64,000 bases of DNA. Origin: Phoronis australis. Its lineage: Eukaryota > Phoronida > Phoronidae. Under the pieces are notes generated by a model. That model was not told where the DNA came from. It searched no databases and saw nothing but the letters and a program-made list of their open reading frames with translations. Below are positions 46,582 through 58,689 of the stretch, piece after piece; within the stretch, counting starts at the first letter, position 1, and each line of letters opens with the position of its first letter. The stretch lies in assembly GCA_002633005.1 (NCBI GenBank), contig NMRA01000550.1, positions 56,089-120,088 of the forward strand, written 5' to 3'. The position numbers and the translations under genes are program-made.

Positions 46582-47702
46582 TTGTAATGCATGATGATAT
46601 GTAGTGGAGATTTGCGTGTTCTCGCTTTCCTCGCAAGATACTTGGTTTATGGAACGCGCAGTGCAGCCGGATATGTTTTGAATGAACTTAGTTTTCATCT
46701 GTTCCACTTGAGCATCTCGCCCTTCGGAAACTTTATTTATTCGGATTTACTAATTATATCCTAGTTCTAAAGAAGCGCCCCCTGGCTTCTCTCGGTGGGT
46801 GGTAGTGCCGCCCTTACACACCATTTCACATCCTCGACATTTTCATAAACATGTAAGTACAGTTTTGCTTCTAAGTGCTTGTGGGGTTTTCCGTGCAGCA
46901 ATACACGTCACACCATAATATCGCCTTCCGCTTCTACCGTGAGATATGCATACTAGGACTCGCATACTCAAACTTCTCAATGATCATTGCATGGCCACAA
47001 CTGACGAGTTAATTTCATAGAAATGAAATTCCTTCCTGAGAAATTGAACGAAATGAATCCAAGCGCTAGTTCATTATCAAGGATTTCGCAGACCCACTGA
47101 ATATTTGGGGCAGCTGTACCTGCAGAAGACTTTTGAAGTGTTTAGCAAATAAAAAAATCTAAATTTGATATCAGATCCGGGCTATCCAGTAAATCTTGAC
47201 AAATTTCTAGCAGTTAGCGTTGTTGACGTTCGGGGAGAAATTTGCGACAACCGAATGTAGGACAAAATGTCGTGAAAATCTTTGTTCGAGTTTGAGAAAG
47301 ATGGCACTCAGACAACTTGGGCTACAAGGAGAGGTCAACGTTGGAGACATTAGAGTTTTACGCGTCCAATATAAACAATTTGAAATCTCCTCTGTTGATC
47401 AAAAGCGCTGCAGAGAAAGTATAATTTTTTTTCCTTTTATTCATCTTGGTTATACATGTACTCGACTGGTTGATTGTTTTTTCTATCGTCAAGTTTCGAA
47501 CGTCATGTGTTATTTCGCTTCAAATTGTCTGCTTTCTTCTTGGTTTTATTTCCACCTTTTGTAATCTGCAGTCCATTTTCGCGATGAAATAGACAAAATA
47601 AAGTAAAATAAATAAACAAGGTGATTTTCTTAGCACATTAAACTCGCCTCGTTTTACGGTCAACGCCTTTCATAAGTGGTTTGCGCAATCTGTGTAGAAT
47701 AA

Positions 47703-47757
47703 ATGCTGTTGCTGCTGCCGCCGCCGTCGCCGCCGCTGCTCTTTGCTGCTGTTGTAT
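47703..47757. repeat. GCT/GCC triplet microsatellite
   Basis: A run of gctgctgccgccgccg-type triplets. Confidence 0.85.
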
Positions 47758-48663
47758 TTTTCAGCATTATACAACTTGTTTGATGTTCCGCTGCTGCATT
47801 CATTTCGGGGTAATATTACAAATATCAGACATTTTAATCAATGATGTTCATTCATATGTACTCGTAGATAGTAAATCTCTATTGCATTACTACTCGGCTG
47901 ATGCATGCTGCGCTAAAGAGGATACGCCAATCAATCACTCCAGTCCGCGAAATTCATATAATCAGACAGAGACGCGAAGTACGTACATTACGAGCACTTT
48001 CGCTCGTTTCTTATTGTTAAATTGAAAACTAAACCCAAACCCCTTTGAACATAGGACTAATCATATGCAGGAAATACAATTCTGTTATCGGCTACGAGAA
48101 ATAAACAAGTTTTGTTTTAAAAATCATGATTACGTATTTCCGTTATATTGAAAGAGCTTCAATATCAGGCCAAGAAACATTATTCAAAAGAAATTGCATC
48201 TAGTTCGTTTTGCATCCAGTTTCATGAAATTTTAATTAAAGTAGAAACTGGAAACTTAATCACTCTTGATAAGATTGAGGATTTTTAACATAAAAGGAGC
48301 ACTGTTTTCCACTCATCCAGTTGTTGAAAACTGGTTAGATCTGGTAGATGCAATACGTAAACAATAGCGGAGGCTTGTACGTGATTTGCGGCGCTTCAGC
48401 AATAATCAAAAGCAACCTGCAGTGTTTAGACATATCTAATTTTCTTTCCCACAACCATTACGAAATTTCCCCTCGTCATTAGTTTCAGTAAAAATATTGA
48501 TTGTAAACCACTCAACTCCATTTAGAATTTCGCTCACGGCATGTTGTGGTCGGTTATTTTTTGCTTCGCCTTTGCGATCTGTCCCCAATGATTCTTGGTA
48601 TTTTAATAATTGAGTGAAACGAGTAAACACAACACAAGTCGAGCTGTGGAAAAGGGTAATGGT

Positions 48664-48769
48664 CGGATATAACGTGCCCTAATTTGATTGTCAGTTTTCT
48701 CCACGGATAACGGGAATCAAACTGGTTCTCAAAATACGGGCACGTTATATCCGACTATTGCCGCTGTGG
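48664..48769. mobile_element. Small palindromic MITE
   Basis: ggtcggatataacgtgccc and the inverse gggcacgttatatccgac flank about 65 bases. Confidence 0.65.
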
Positions 48770-48913
48770 TATTGGTCTTGACAATCCTCTCTCATTTTTC
48801 AAATATGTTTTCAATACAATTTTTAAATTTTTATGACTTGTCTACTCTGTGAAAGTCCGACTATTGCGACACCTTGTAGTCAACAAGAGCGTAGTACGGT
48901 ATCTGATAATCGC

Positions 48914-49972
48914 TGGCCAAATGAGTGAACAATACGCACATAAATTACGTGCCTAAAGGCCCTGTCACACCTTGACGATTTAGCCAGCGTTTGCCGACAT
49001 ATCAGAATTTCCCTAAAACGCTGGCATACGCTGAATTATCGAATTTTTTTTCAATTTTGGGCGTATACATAGCGTATTCATAACGAGTTGGACGTATACA
49101 TAACGTATCAGTAAATTTTGTAGAACGTTTCGATAACTTATAGATAACTTATTCCAACGAATGCCTAGCGTGTTGCCGGCGTACACAACTTATGCCCAAC
49201 GATAGTCTTATGCATAGCGTGCAGCAGCGTATTGCCGACGATCACGTGTCGTAGTCTATAAAAAGGCTAAGGAGAACAGCTAGTAGGTATTCTCGTCTCA
49301 GCCTTGCCGGATCCTCCATCTCTCGGATGATATGAACATCTGCTCACCATGAAATCTAGAGAAGTACTGACGGGTTCCTCCTGTGAACCCCATTTTTATA
49401 TCCCAATTCCCCTAAACGCTACCAATACGCCATTATACGGCAGCTGTACGTTAGAAACACGTTCAGTAAGTTCTGTGGTCGTCCGGAACATGTTAAATAC
49501 GTCTACATACGTCAATATGCGTAGGAGATAAGTTCGATATAAGTTATACATACGTTCAAAGCACGTTACTCATAACTTTTGGGTACGCTAGACATTATCT
49601 CGACGTATTTGGACTTATGAGTAACCTACACTTAACGTGTTTGAACGTGTGTCAACGATCGCATAACTTACCTATTACTTATGGCCTGCGTATACGGGAC
49701 GTATAGCCATACGCTGACATACGTTGAGAAATTTTGAGCATGCGCTGTTAACGTATACAAAACTTACCCATAACTTATTCGACGTACGCCAGCGTATTTG
49801 CCAAATTTTTCATACGTCGGCATACGCTGGCTAAATCGTCAAGGTGTGACAGGGCCTTTAGTTAATTCTTGTTAGAGGGGTTGAGTAATTAGGTAAAGTA
49901 ATTACTTTACGCCGCAAATAAGAATTAAATTACGCACGTAATTTACGTGCGTATTGTTCACTCATTTGGCCA
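48914..49972. mobile_element. Outer MITE split by a second transposon
   Basis: The left end tggccaaatgagtgaacaat, then acgcac..taaattacgtgc, is inverse to the right end ending catttggcca. Without the inner element the MITE would be about 150 bp. Confidence 0.75.
48956..49858. mobile_element. 903-bp inner transposon, TA target duplication
   Basis: The ends aaggccctgtcacaccttga and its inverse form a terminal inverted repeat of about 45 bp. TA flanks at 48954-48955 and 49859-49860. The interior is full of degenerate ACGTATA/TATACGT words and has no transposase frame. Non-autonomous. Confidence 0.8.
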
Positions 49973-50564
49973 ACACAGATAATCACACGCCAAGTGATGT
50001 TGTATGGATTTCGCAAGCTTTTGTTTAACTTGCGAGATCCATGCAACGTGCGTAAGCGAGTCGCACAGTTATCGCCAATGGGATGCTGTCACTGTTTTTC
50101 CTTTGTTACGTCTTTGTTGGATATTACACTACAGGCGGGTCGCACGAATATTGTATCTTGGGCGCCCATCAGCCGATTACCGATAAATGCTTACTATCAT
50201 CTTTACTATACAAAAGAAAAACAAGGTGAACAATAGATAGGCCTATCTATCGTTATCTATGCGAGGAACTTGCGTCCTAGTTTTCCTCACGGTTGGCACG
50301 GGCGTTTGTAGTGACCGCCTGCACGACACTAGTGTCGAATGAGACAGTATTGTCTCAACAGCGTTCTCGTTGTAAGCGTCCTCTTCTCATAAGTCGATTC
50401 TTTTCTTACGGGAGACTTCTCTTCTCATTGATGTACATAACAATAGAGCATGTCGAGAGCAAAGAATGAGGACGCCCGTGCGGTGTATGAGGCTGGAAGA
50501 TTGTCTACCCTGAAGTTAGGCTTACAAGCGGCAATTATCCGATCTGAAATGATTTCATGTCACA

Positions 50565-50632
50565 TTCAACTTTCAAATAAGCTCAATTTTAAGATTAATT
50601 CAACTTTCGAATAAGCTCAATTCTAAGATTAA
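50565..50632. repeat. 34-bp direct duplication
   Basis: ttcaactttcaaataagctc with its following 14 bases is repeated once with two substitutions. Confidence 0.85.
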
Positions 50633-50860
50633 TAAGACTGGTACTAAAAATGAACCAGATCACTGGATTATTAGTAAGTGTCACGAACTCATTAACGTTA
50701 TACCACATCGGATGATCAATTGGAAATTATGAAATGATTAGGTCCATGCAGCTCTGGATAGAAAACGCGGGTATTGATGATGGTGTGGCAATCATTCATA
50801 GTCTTGTTTACTTTATGTTCTTTTCAAAATTGTCGATGTCTAGAAGTTTAAAGTCTTAAA

Positions 50861-51010
50861 CAGGGGTGGATCCAGGATTTTGAGTCAAGGGGGGCCAGTG
50901 CAGAGTATTAGCCAGGATTTTGCCCTTCAGACATTCGGACCCCCGTACTGCCAAATGGAATCTGGGGAATTTTATGGGGCTCCCTTGGCCTCCCTCAAAG
51001 TCCGCCACTG
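50861..51010. mobile_element. hAT-type MITE D, copy 2
   Basis: It starts caggggtggatccaggatt and ends gtccgccactg. CAG..GGCGGATCC ends are frequent in hAT-derived MITEs. No exact 8-bp duplication is seen. Confidence 0.65.
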
Positions 51011-51575
51011 TCTTTGCATAGTAATTCATGGACACCGACAATGTGCAGACCTTCGCCGAGGGATAAGCATGGTGGCGCACTCATAGGGGCCCGGGGCTGG
51101 GGGCTATAGCCACCCCCCTTATTTCAGTGCTGCGCACCCATGATAAACCCGTGAGGACAAAACTGTCCCGGCTTTAGGGCACTCAATATACATTACGCTA
51201 CTGGTTGTACGGTACACTGAAATCTCAGGCTGGCACCGGCTCGGTGCCAAGTCCAGCACCGGAACGATGCCCCACACCGGGACTATAACGTTAAACGCTC
51301 AGATGCTGCCGTATCAGTACCAGCAAACCGTTACCAGGCTGGGTACGGTCGGTGCCATTTTGGTGCCGGGCTGATAGCGCACAGCGGATAGGCTACCGCG
51401 CCAGTTCCGATACCGCAAGCATCCAACCAGTACTGATTCGATGCCCTGCCGATAGGAGACCGGACAGCCTAGGAAAACACAACACGTAGGCCCGTATGCA
51501 ACTCAGTCATTTATTTTGTACAAGGCCAAAATGAAGCAAACTTTTGACATTTACGTTTGAGTTTGGTTCCATTTA

Positions 51576-51740
51576 CAGTAGCGGATTTAGAAGGGGGCCC
51601 AGGGGTCCATGCCCCCCCCTAAAATTCTCACAGATTCCATTTGGCAGTACGGGGGTGCGAATGTCTGACGGGCAAAATCCTGGCTAATACTTTATACTCT
51701 GCCCTGGCCCCCCTAACTCAGAATCCTGGATCCGCCCCTG
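51576..51740. mobile_element. hAT-type MITE D, copy 3 (inverted)
   Basis: It starts cagtagcggatttag and ends ggatccgcccctg. ATTTA directly abuts both ends (51571-51575 and 51741-51745). Confidence 0.65.
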
Positions 51741-51789
51741 ATTTAGGCCTATTTATCATACGCATAGTACGCTTCAGCTTGTGGTTTGA

Positions 51790-51957
51790 CCCCCCAAATG
51801 CATGAGAGGCGCGCCGTAAAGTGCTGGGGGGCAATAGCCCCCCACATTTTTCAGTGCTGTGCCGCCCATGGTTTATGGGCGGTTTCACCACAAGGGGGCT
51901 GGGGGCTTTAACCCCCCACTTTTTCAGTGCTGCGCCGCCCACAATATGTCCAGTTAT
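51790..51957. repeat. GCCGCCCATG repeat E, copies 2 and 3
   Basis: Two adjacent units have tttttcagtgctg(t/c)gccgccca, inverse to 35455-35612. A third trace lies at 51105-51145. Confidence 0.5.
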
Positions 51958-53404
51958 CTCGGCCAATGTTACCACGGCGGCCCGGGGCTTAATTCTATCG
52001 TCGAGGACGTGCGGGCCAATTCGGGTGGGTGTTTTTCTCTCTTAAACGTTACTTTAGCTATTCGGTGTAACTTAATTAGCTAGGCGAAGTGCCCCCACCC
52101 CCATCAGGAAGAGAATCGTTAGGTGTTATTACCCGAGTAAATATTAAATCTCGTATGCATGGAGATCGAGTTTACATTTGAAAATTATCCATGGTCTTAT
52201 GTTAACAAAAAGGATGGGCTATTGATCTTTGAAGCGTGTTAAATTATAAGCAACATACATGTAAGAGACACTTCGTAGTCTGAGGTTTGAAATTACCGGG
52301 TATATGTTCTGTGACTAGTTGGGGTTTCTGGTTACGGTCCCATGTTCTTCTGAGAAACGTGCATACCTTCGGTACATGAAAATCGCCTTTCAATGTTTAT
52401 AGACTGCTTGACTGCATACGGCGACCAGCAAGGACTGGAGCACATTTTGCCAGTGGTACTTTGAACCAGTAGTTTCAGGGCCTACATCAATGGAGATATC
52501 GTGTCACAGCGCCACCTCTCGTAGCCTTGGGAAAAAGGGTGCTGTTAGTCAACTGAACGCCTAAGAACCGGGAACTTGCCACATCAGGGCCGAGAGCCAA
52601 CATTACGCTGAACATTTGGACATAACGAGAAAATAAAATTGTCCGAACAACTTTGCATAGATCATGAAGCAGATACATCCTCGTTTTTGGTATTAAGCTG
52701 AATGCTGGCCTGAGCAAAATTAAGCGAAATAAATTCTGATCAAAAATTCATGTGGGCCAAATCAAAGACTGAAGTGGCGGATCTACTGGGAGGGGATTCG
52801 GGGAATTTAACCCCCCACCTCTTGGGAGAGGACCAAAAATAGACATTTAAAAACAAAAACGGCACCGCCAGCGTGTGTAAACTCCAAGTAAACCACCCCG
52901 AAAAAATTGAGGGGGGGGTCACCCTGAAAATATGATTTCTTTGCATTGTGATTTGCTGTAATCGCGAAAAGCAACGTATTTAGAGTTTTCGTGGCTCATC
53001 GGCAAGTCGCGCAGAGTTCAATTGTGTGCGCGCTTCCGTCGATACTTCTTAAGCAGCCAAGCACTTTAGATGGATCCACCACGGAAAAGGTAGATATATA
53101 GCTGATTTTTTAGGTAACTAGCGTCTTTACTCCAAGATATGTTTTGATTTGATTAGGGAAAACACTGTGGTACCGCAACCCTGATATTTAGGTTAATCGA
53201 CGTGCAAAGTTTAACCTCCTCTGTCATACCTTGTTATGCTATTACACTCCACACGTTTGTAACTTAAATTTTGCTCAATAATCATACAGTGTACATGTAA
53301 TGTGTTTATTTTATAAAACGATCAACTCGTTTTGCGAAGAATTGCTGTTGTGGCGGGCGCTGTGGTCAAGTCGCGAATCCGTTTCAGTTGAAGATACACC
53401 CTAG

Positions 53405-54587
53405 CAAGTTAGGCAGTCCATGATGAACGGGTCAAATATAGTTGCTCGGCTTGTAACTCTTTTGAATGAACATGACAACCTCAAGGGGCTTTGTGCCAAG
53501 CTACCAAACGAGATGCTGACATTGTAGAGGGTTACAAGCTCATTGACACAGCAGTTGACGAAGTGCAAGCATTGGAAACAAACACTTTGAAGATGTCTGG
53601 GTTGAATGGTTCCAAGACGCGCAAACCATTGGATCCAATATACAGACTCCTCGGAAGTCCGGCAGACAACAGAACCATACGGCTAACGTTTCTGCAGAAA
53701 CATCCAGGTAATAAAATGTAATGCTACACAGTTTTCACATAATGTCAGCTTTCTGACATACTTTTTTCTTTGATACTTGTGTACAATGGAAACGAAATAG
53801 AAATTATTTTTGGACATGCCAAATTTATCCAGTAAAGCACAGGGTCTACGAACCCGCAGAAACTGATTCTAGTTTGTATTTCCACTTGGCTCTTTATCTG
53901 CTTCATAACCAAAATCTAATTCACTTAGTGCGTAGTTAAATTTGTAGTCAACACTTGTTTCTTCTAGTAAGTACTACAGAAGAACAGCAGGAATACCCTT
54001 CCTAGACAACCTCTCACATCAGTTGACCACCAGGTTTTCGGAAGACAACAGGCAGGTGGAAGTTATTTCTTGTGCCATTAGTGGTTAGCAGGATGAGGGA
54101 TGTAGACTTAGGCTCACTGGAGGATCGGCTGCTTTTCTAGGGCATCGACTTCCCACTTTCACCAGATTCCCCGAAGGTGACCGACTCCCTTCTGACTATC
54201 AGCATTTTGAGCAATACGTTGTGTCTTCTTTTAAATTGACCGGTGTAATAGTAGAAACATAAAAAGTATCAATATCTTTTGCTCTCATTTCAGCATTAAC
54301 TCCGACGCTGGTGGTCCTTCTGGAGTGCTCATAGTCGAAAGGAACTGCCAGATAACTTGCGTTCCACACTCAAGCACGCAGACGGCGACATCTTCCCAAA
54401 CGCCAGGGAGCTGTTATTGATAGGATGTCTATACCCTATTGGATCCTGTGAGGCAGAGAGATCACTTTCTGTGCTCAGGCGTGTGAAGACACACTTGAGG
54501 GCTACTATGTCTGAGGAAAGGGTTGCTGGGTTATCTTTGATGGTCATGCATGACACGTCAGCAGACACGTCATTGGTTATCAACTAA
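53405..54587 (+). pseudogene. hAT transposase relic with C-terminal dimerisation domain
   Basis: Broken frames run in order. First come IVEGYKLIDTAVDEVQALE (53530-53580) and then PFLDNLSHQLTTRFSEDNRQ (about 53990-54060). The intact C-terminal segment at 54357-54587 reads FPNARELLLIGCLYP, SCEAERSLSVLRRVKTHLRA and MSEERVAGLSLMVMH. The AERSFSxLRRxKTxLRxxMxxERL layout is the hAT dimerisation domain, as in THAP0/P52rIPK-like transposases. Stops and frame changes separate the parts, and the catalytic middle is largely missing, so it cannot encode an active enzyme. Confidence 0.75.
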
Positions 54588-55007
54588 AGCGCTTTCTCCA
54601 GAGCAACCCAAGGCGTGTGTTCTGCAAGGCTTTCTTGTTTGAGTGAAAGTGCGCCAAGTTTTGTCAATGAGTAACGAAAAGATGTATAAAATACATGTAT
54701 GAGCAACCACTGGGGATTAAAAAGTGTCTAGGGAGCAGTTTCCAATCCAGGCTTTTTGCATAGTGTAATTTAGGTCTCGCGACCGACAAGGCCAGTTTAT
54801 TTGTGTAGCTATTGACTCTCTCGGCGAACTGGTCTTGTAATATTTTTACCACAATGTGTTTTGTAAAACTATCTACTGAGCAGTCAGTACTTACTGGTCT
54901 TGTGGCAGTTCTAGTATTTTTAGAGCTATTTAGCATAGCGAACATTTGTCTCTCGACGGACCGGCACAGATTACTGATTTGTGTAGATGTTGACTCTCAG
55001 TGTACTT

Positions 55008-55612
55008 CTGGGCCCGGTCTCCAATCTGCCAAATGTCAACTCACTTGATACATCCCAGTAAAATACAAGATACAGTATCAAAGTTTGACATCAGCGTAGG
55101 CCTACACAGCAATGGGTTTTATGTCAAGACTAAATTAGCAACAGAGATGTGATGTGATAAGCTGTTACAAATTTCTTAAGACATTTTCGGGACTGGGTGA
55201 GGAACTCAAGAAGTAAAGCTTAATAATTGCCAAATGTATCAAAGAAATGACATAAGAATATTTATTGAAACTAAAAAATGAATAACAGTTACAGAACACT
55301 CAGAATTCCACGTTATAGACATAATCTTGTAGTTGTAGCGACAGCTGACGATAATGTAGGCCTAGTTCCTGGGGTGGTCTATTCCAATAGGGAGCGATGG
55401 ATCAGCGCGTCTTTGCGTGATTTTGCATTTCGCATCATGAAGAGTTCCATAGCAACTCGAGTATGAGTGTCAGGTTTGAGTACGTTTGGAGTCTACTCGA
55501 AATACGACATTAGATACGCTTTTTTGAGTACGACTCCAGTGAGCACGATTTTGAGTATGAAATCTCGAGTATGAGTATGAGTCTGAGTACGGAGATTGGA
55601 GACCGGGCCCAG
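55008..55612. mobile_element. Element with CTGGGCCCGGTCTCC inverted ends
   Basis: The left end ctgggcccggtctccaatct is inverse to the right end agattggagaccgggcccag. The right part is rich in gagtatgag and CTCGA words, like MITE B. No clear target duplication. Confidence 0.65.
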
Positions 55613-55619
55613 GTCTTGT

Positions 55620-56935
55620 ATATTTTTTCACCACGGTCTACAGTATGCTTTGGTTCCGTGAAAATGTTTTCAGGTGATTTGTTTCCTGATGCATTTGACG
55701 TGTTTCGATTGTTGCGACATACAGTAGCCCACCAGTCAACGTGATTCAGCTTAATAAAGTGATACTTAAGTGTTTACTGTCGTTTTTACTACTAGGCTAT
55801 GAGCTGAGATCACCGTCGTTCGTCAGTTTTTCTCGTAACGAGACAAAACATATGTTTATTTCCGGACGTAACAGTGCTGGTCTTTGTTCTTAAACAAACT
55901 GAGGCTGCTGTCACGCGACCATCTGATATTCAAGCGTTGTTTTCTTACGTGGCCGTCGGTGCTCCTTATTCTCTTGAATATTTGGTAGTTGTCTAAACCC
56001 CTGTATGCACACTACACTTTTTCGTATACGACTTTTTGTTTTTGCTAAAAATCGGTGTGTGTAGACAGATGTTCAAACTAAAATTTTGCTGGTGGCGTGA
56101 CTCATACCCAGATATGCACAAAATTAATATGGTTTTACGGAACTTATGAGCCGAGTTCATGTGATGAAATCGAGAAAGGTTTTAAATCATCTTGAGAAAA
56201 ATTTCAGAGACTCGTCAACTGCCACAAACTCGCCAGGATGCATGGAAATTGCACTATTTGACTACAAAAACAAAGAAAATGTCCCGACTTCTCCTCGCTC
56301 GGCGTGCTACGCGCCTCCGAGTCGCGCAAAGCGCCAATCCTAAACCTCCCTTTTTACTGAAAACGTAGATTCGCCACAGTCAGGCTACCTGAAAATCACG
56401 GCTCGCACATTTACGACGAGTTCTTCACTTAAAGCGGTTATAAACCGTACTACTATGACAAAATAAACCTTTGATTTAGATCGTGAAATTGGTCTCAAAT
56501 TGTTTGTCATTCAAAATACACGTGACTTCAGGATGTGGTCACTCTGGCAGATTGTTAAAGACTAGCCAGACGGTACAAGTAGACTCGACGGGAGTGGTCA
56601 CCAGCAATAATGAACTGTCAGTTCTTTGGGTAACCAAAAATCATTTCTCATCGGAGTAACGAACATGTCGAGGCCAGTTTTACAGCGGCAAGTGGTCCAA
56701 ATCAAGTTAGTTTCCTCGACGGAAGGCGGGTTTATTGCCGCTTTAGCACGAAACACTAACCCGTTTAAATTCACTCAAAAACTCGTAAAACTGCAATCCC
56801 CTCCTCCCTCTCTCCCTCTCTTCCACCCTCCCTCCCTTCCTCTCTCTCTCTCTCTCTCTATGTTTCGTACGTAAGAAAACGCGGTAAACAGATGATATTT
56901 AACACATGGCAAAGAAAACTGCACTGGAATAAGGT
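55620..56935. other. Intergenic, pyrimidine tract only
   Basis: A CT/CCT simple repeat lies at 56808-56862. No gene recognised. Confidence 0.4.
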
Positions 56936-57105
56936 TTAAAGGAGAATACCACCCGATTTAATTAGTCTTTTTTACCGTCTTAATCGGTCTATATCCACAT
57001 GGCCTCTTATACGGTCGACCCCACCTTGCCGAGAGGTGTCGCGTTAACCTGTGAGGAAGGTGAGAAACAACGCAGCCACGTCAGTGGTTCGTCTGCAGAG
57101 TGAAT

Positions 57106-57395
57106 GCCGTGCTATATTGCGGTGAATCGTTCCCGCTTGCCCGAAATATGAAGCTGCGAAGAAAGCTGGCATGTCATTTTTTCGACTTTCTCGAGAGCCC
57201 GAAATGCTTAGGAAGTGGCTTGCGGTAGTGAAGAAAGTACGCTGTTAATAGCAAGTTATGAGACCGTAAAACATCTCCGTGTCTGTGGCGGGTACTTCGT
57301 CGACAGTGATTTCTCTGACAAATTCCGGCTAACCAAAGAACTATCCATACGTTCCGTTGCCTGTGCATGTTCACGGCGCCTCTCTAGTATTTCTT
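57106..57395 (+). pseudogene. Decayed THAP domain
   Basis: The start reads MPCYIAV. After a frame change come GMSFFRLSREPEMLRKWLAV and VKK, and after a second change HLRVCGGYFVDSDFSDKFRL. The order FFRL..RKW..V..RVCxxxF..SDF is the THAP layout. The zinc His of C-x2-H is Tyr (CGGY), and frames are broken, so the domain is dead. Confidence 0.65.
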
Positions 57396-58049
57396 GATCA
57401 CTGTATTCTGGTTCGAACTGATAGCCTGTGAAACCAAACGATCCGACCCATGAAGTCTTCGTCGGATGAGCTCTTGACTAAGTCGGGATTGGCGCCGGGC
57501 GAGTGGCCATGTAGACGTTTATTCTGCGTTCTGTTTCAAAATGAATTATTTTCATCATAACCAATGCTTATATAAAACTGAAACAATTAAAGTCTACGTG
57601 TCATTAGATGTAATGCCTTTGCAGCATTTGTGAGTGCAAATGTTGAGAAGCCAGCAATGAAACCACTGCGTTTCCGGCTTTTGATGTCGGCAATAAAGGA
57701 AAATTTACTGGGCACTGAGGCCGTGTGAGCGCATGATAATTCAGTGTTTGCTGACAGAAAGCTGTTGTGAAACAATTACTCAATTTTATATGCACATGTT
57801 AGGGAAACCTTTATTTAGAAATACAAATACATTATTCAAATCATTGTTACTGTGCAACCTTTGCCTTGACGGTCTGTGGACGGGGAACCCGACTTCGCGG
57901 CCCCCGACAAGTAAGTAGTAAGCAGTTTCGTGGCTAATTCACATAAATAATTACGAGTACATTATTTCTGTGCCTCACTATTTTTGTCTTTTCGTGACTG
58001 GAGGTTTAGTTTCCAATTCAAGCTGGTTTATGTTCGTGCCAGTTCCGGC

Positions 58050-58160
58050 GGCCGCGACGGGCCTGATCGGGTTCCAAGCCACTGGCCGGGATAACGAGTC
58101 AGTCCGGCCGCGACGGGCCTGATCGGGTTCTGAGCCACTGGCCGGGATAACAAGCGTTTC
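58050..58160. repeat. GC-rich 56-bp tandem duplication
   Basis: ggccgcgacgggcctgatcg starts at 58050 and again at 58106. The units share gccactggccgggataac. It lies inside the second TTAA element. Confidence 0.85.
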
Positions 58161-58689
58161 AGTAGAACTCATCAAAAAATCGCAAGTCTAAACAACACAG
58201 ATCTATGTTCTCTTGTCTGTATTTCATGGAAGAATAATTCGAATTTATCTCCGAACAGACCTCAACCTCCTGCTACGGACCTTGGTAAATTGGGCTGCCG
58301 AACTTTGTAGGCTACGGTGTGTCCAAATAACCAATAAATCCGTAACAGTGAAATAAAACAACACCGTTTTTACATGAACTCGTTGTATTTTTAAGGGTTT
58401 TACGTCGAAGTTTGATGATTTATTGGCGTTAAACGATGAATTCAAGCGATAAGCTGACACCAGTAACCCGTGTTGTGAACTGCTGAACACTAGAATGCGT
58501 GTGAAACCGATGACGTCATTGGATAATTTCAACACCTCCGTCTGCCGTCAGGTGTCAGGTTACGCAACCGAACGTGCCGTTATCGAGTAGAACTACTCGA
58601 TTTAAATTGATACAATATAGGATGTTTTTGGGTGGCATTCTCCTTTAATTTAATCAAGTTTAAGAGTAATGGAGCATGACATCAAACCG

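Larger units (their letters stand above)
56940..58644. mobile_element. Second TTAA-flanked element with decayed THAP gene
   Basis: TTAA occurs at 56936-56939 and 58645-58648. The termini are AGGAGAATACCACCC and GGGTGGCATTCTCCT (15 bp, one mismatch). A decayed THAP domain lies at 57106-57330. The subterminal block gccgagaggtgtcgcgttaa is shared with the solo end at 27958. Length is 1,705 bp, with no transposase core. Confidence 0.75.

Noticed and set aside
47220-47564. 114-codon + strand frame starting near a Cys-rich segment
   Set aside because: No recognisable domain, hydrophobic low-information C-terminus, no splice or promoter support.
47695-47760. Poly-Ala-like coding tract
   Set aside because: It is a GCT/GCC triplet microsatellite; the surrounding frame has no domain.
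51230-51480. GC-rich ggtgccgg-type segment resembling a foldback
   Set aside because: Only short local self-complementarity; no matching termini found.
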